This document shows, in pieces, positions 6,030 through 6,295 of a DNA stretch of 6,295 nt. Where the stretch lies: NCBI GenBank assembly GCA_028702975.1, contig JAQVNT010000093.1, forward strand, positions 1 to 6,295, read 5' to 3'. A program made the position numbers and the translations under genes. The notes beneath the pieces were generated by a model, which saw only the letters and a program-made list of their open reading frames with translations, was not told the origin of the DNA and ran no database searches. How positions within the stretch are numbered: the first letter of the stretch is position 1; each line of letters begins with the position of its first letter. The DNA comes from Candidatus Delongbacteria bacterium. GTDB lineage: Bacteria > UBA4055.

Positions 6030-6058
6030 TTGACTTATTGCGTGTTAAACCTTATATT
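6030..6058 (+). promoter_or_regulatory. Predicted lepA promoter
   Basis: TTGACT (6030-6035) and TATATT (6053-6058) are spaced by exactly 17 bp, the best sigma-70-like match in the window. The -10 continues as TATATTTC, one base from the Bacteroidetes TAnnTTTG form. Initiation near 6065 leaves a leader of about 22 nt. It sits in the short gap between a terminator and the lepA start, as expected for an independent transcript. Confidence 0.7.
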
Positions 6059-6086
6059 TCGCGCGGAACTAACAGCGAACGGAAAA

Positions 6087-6295
6087 ATGAAAAATAATAT
6101 TAGAAATTTCTGCATAATCGCCCACATCGATCACGGCAAATCAACTCTGGCTGACAGGCTTCTGCAGCTTACCGGAACTCTGACGGACAGAGAGATGAAG
6201 AACCAGACCCTGGACGATATGGACCTTGAACAGGAAAGAGGGATCACCATAAAATCACACGCCGTAACGATGAGCTATAAAGCTAAAGACGGCGA
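6087..6295 (+). CDS. lepA: Elongation factor 4 (LepA), N-terminal part (runs off right edge)
   Basis: The first 69 codons plus two bases of the translational GTPase EF-4 are present; the full family protein is about 600 residues. EF-4 binds the ribosome and can back-translocate it or assist ribosome biogenesis and translation under stress. The P-loop AHIDHGKST (12-20) is intact, as is the LepA-type stretch LTDREMKNQTLDDMDLEQERGITIKSHAV (about 32-60), which contains the switch I region with Thr54 of RGITI. LepA is distinguished from TypA and EF-G by the MKNNIRNFCIIAHIDHGKST opening and by DREM...LDDMDLE. The start is preceded by a weak CGGA 4 nt upstream. It has its own promoter at 6030-6058 and is insulated from upstream genes by the terminator. 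Confidence 0.96.
   Translation, partial: MKNNIRNFCIIAHIDHGKSTLADRLLQLTGTLTDREMKNQTLDDMDLEQERGITIKSHAVTMSYKAKDG

Overview
The window comes from a moderately AT-rich bacterial chromosome (GC near 40% by eye). It looks like a member of the Bacteroidota/Chlorobiota/Ignavibacteriota (FCB) group. The clues are the LepA N-terminus (DDMDLEQERGITIKSHAV style), a BatA-N/VWA/amidotransferase-fold membrane protein of a kind common in that group, and -10 elements of the form TATATTTG or TATATTTC. This placement is an inference from family resemblance. No rRNA, tRNA, CRISPR, insertion sequence or phage gene is visible.

Layout. On the minus strand, a carboxyltransferase beta subunit of the propionyl-CoA/methylmalonyl-CoA type (233-1783) is followed 35 nt later by the start of an unidentified secreted protein that runs off the left edge (1-197). 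A 196-bp divergent intergenic region (1784-1979) holds outward-facing promoter candidates for both sides. A 14-bp perfect palindrome fills the spacer of the rightward promoter. On the plus strand, three tightly packed genes follow: a BatA-like VWA membrane protein (1980-3914), a FecE/BtuD-type ABC ATPase (3915-4673, starting on the base after the previous stop) and a FecCD/BtuC-type permease (4670-5635, with a 4-nt ATGA overlap). After an 84-120 bp gap with an 8-bp-arm dyad comes a small zinc-ribbon protein (5756-5974). Next are an intrinsic terminator (about 5996-6028), a well-formed promoter (6030-6058) and the first 69 codons of lepA (6087 to the right edge).

How the genes fit together. 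The ABC pair is the inner-membrane and cytoplasmic part of a siderophore, heme or cobalamin importer. Its periplasmic binding protein is not in the window. The unusual element is the cysteine-free, membrane-anchored VWA protein translated directly ahead of the ATPase, with coupling that suggests coordinated expression. The neighbouring propionyl-CoA carboxylase-type gene feeds, in many bacteria, a B12-dependent methylmalonyl-CoA mutase route. A cobalamin substrate is therefore a reasonable but untested hypothesis; no cobalamin riboswitch was recognised.

Nothing here is clearly a new defence or mobile system. The parts most worth following up are the VWA-FecCD gene arrangement, the palindrome in its promoter, and the substituted active-site positions in the carboxyltransferase.
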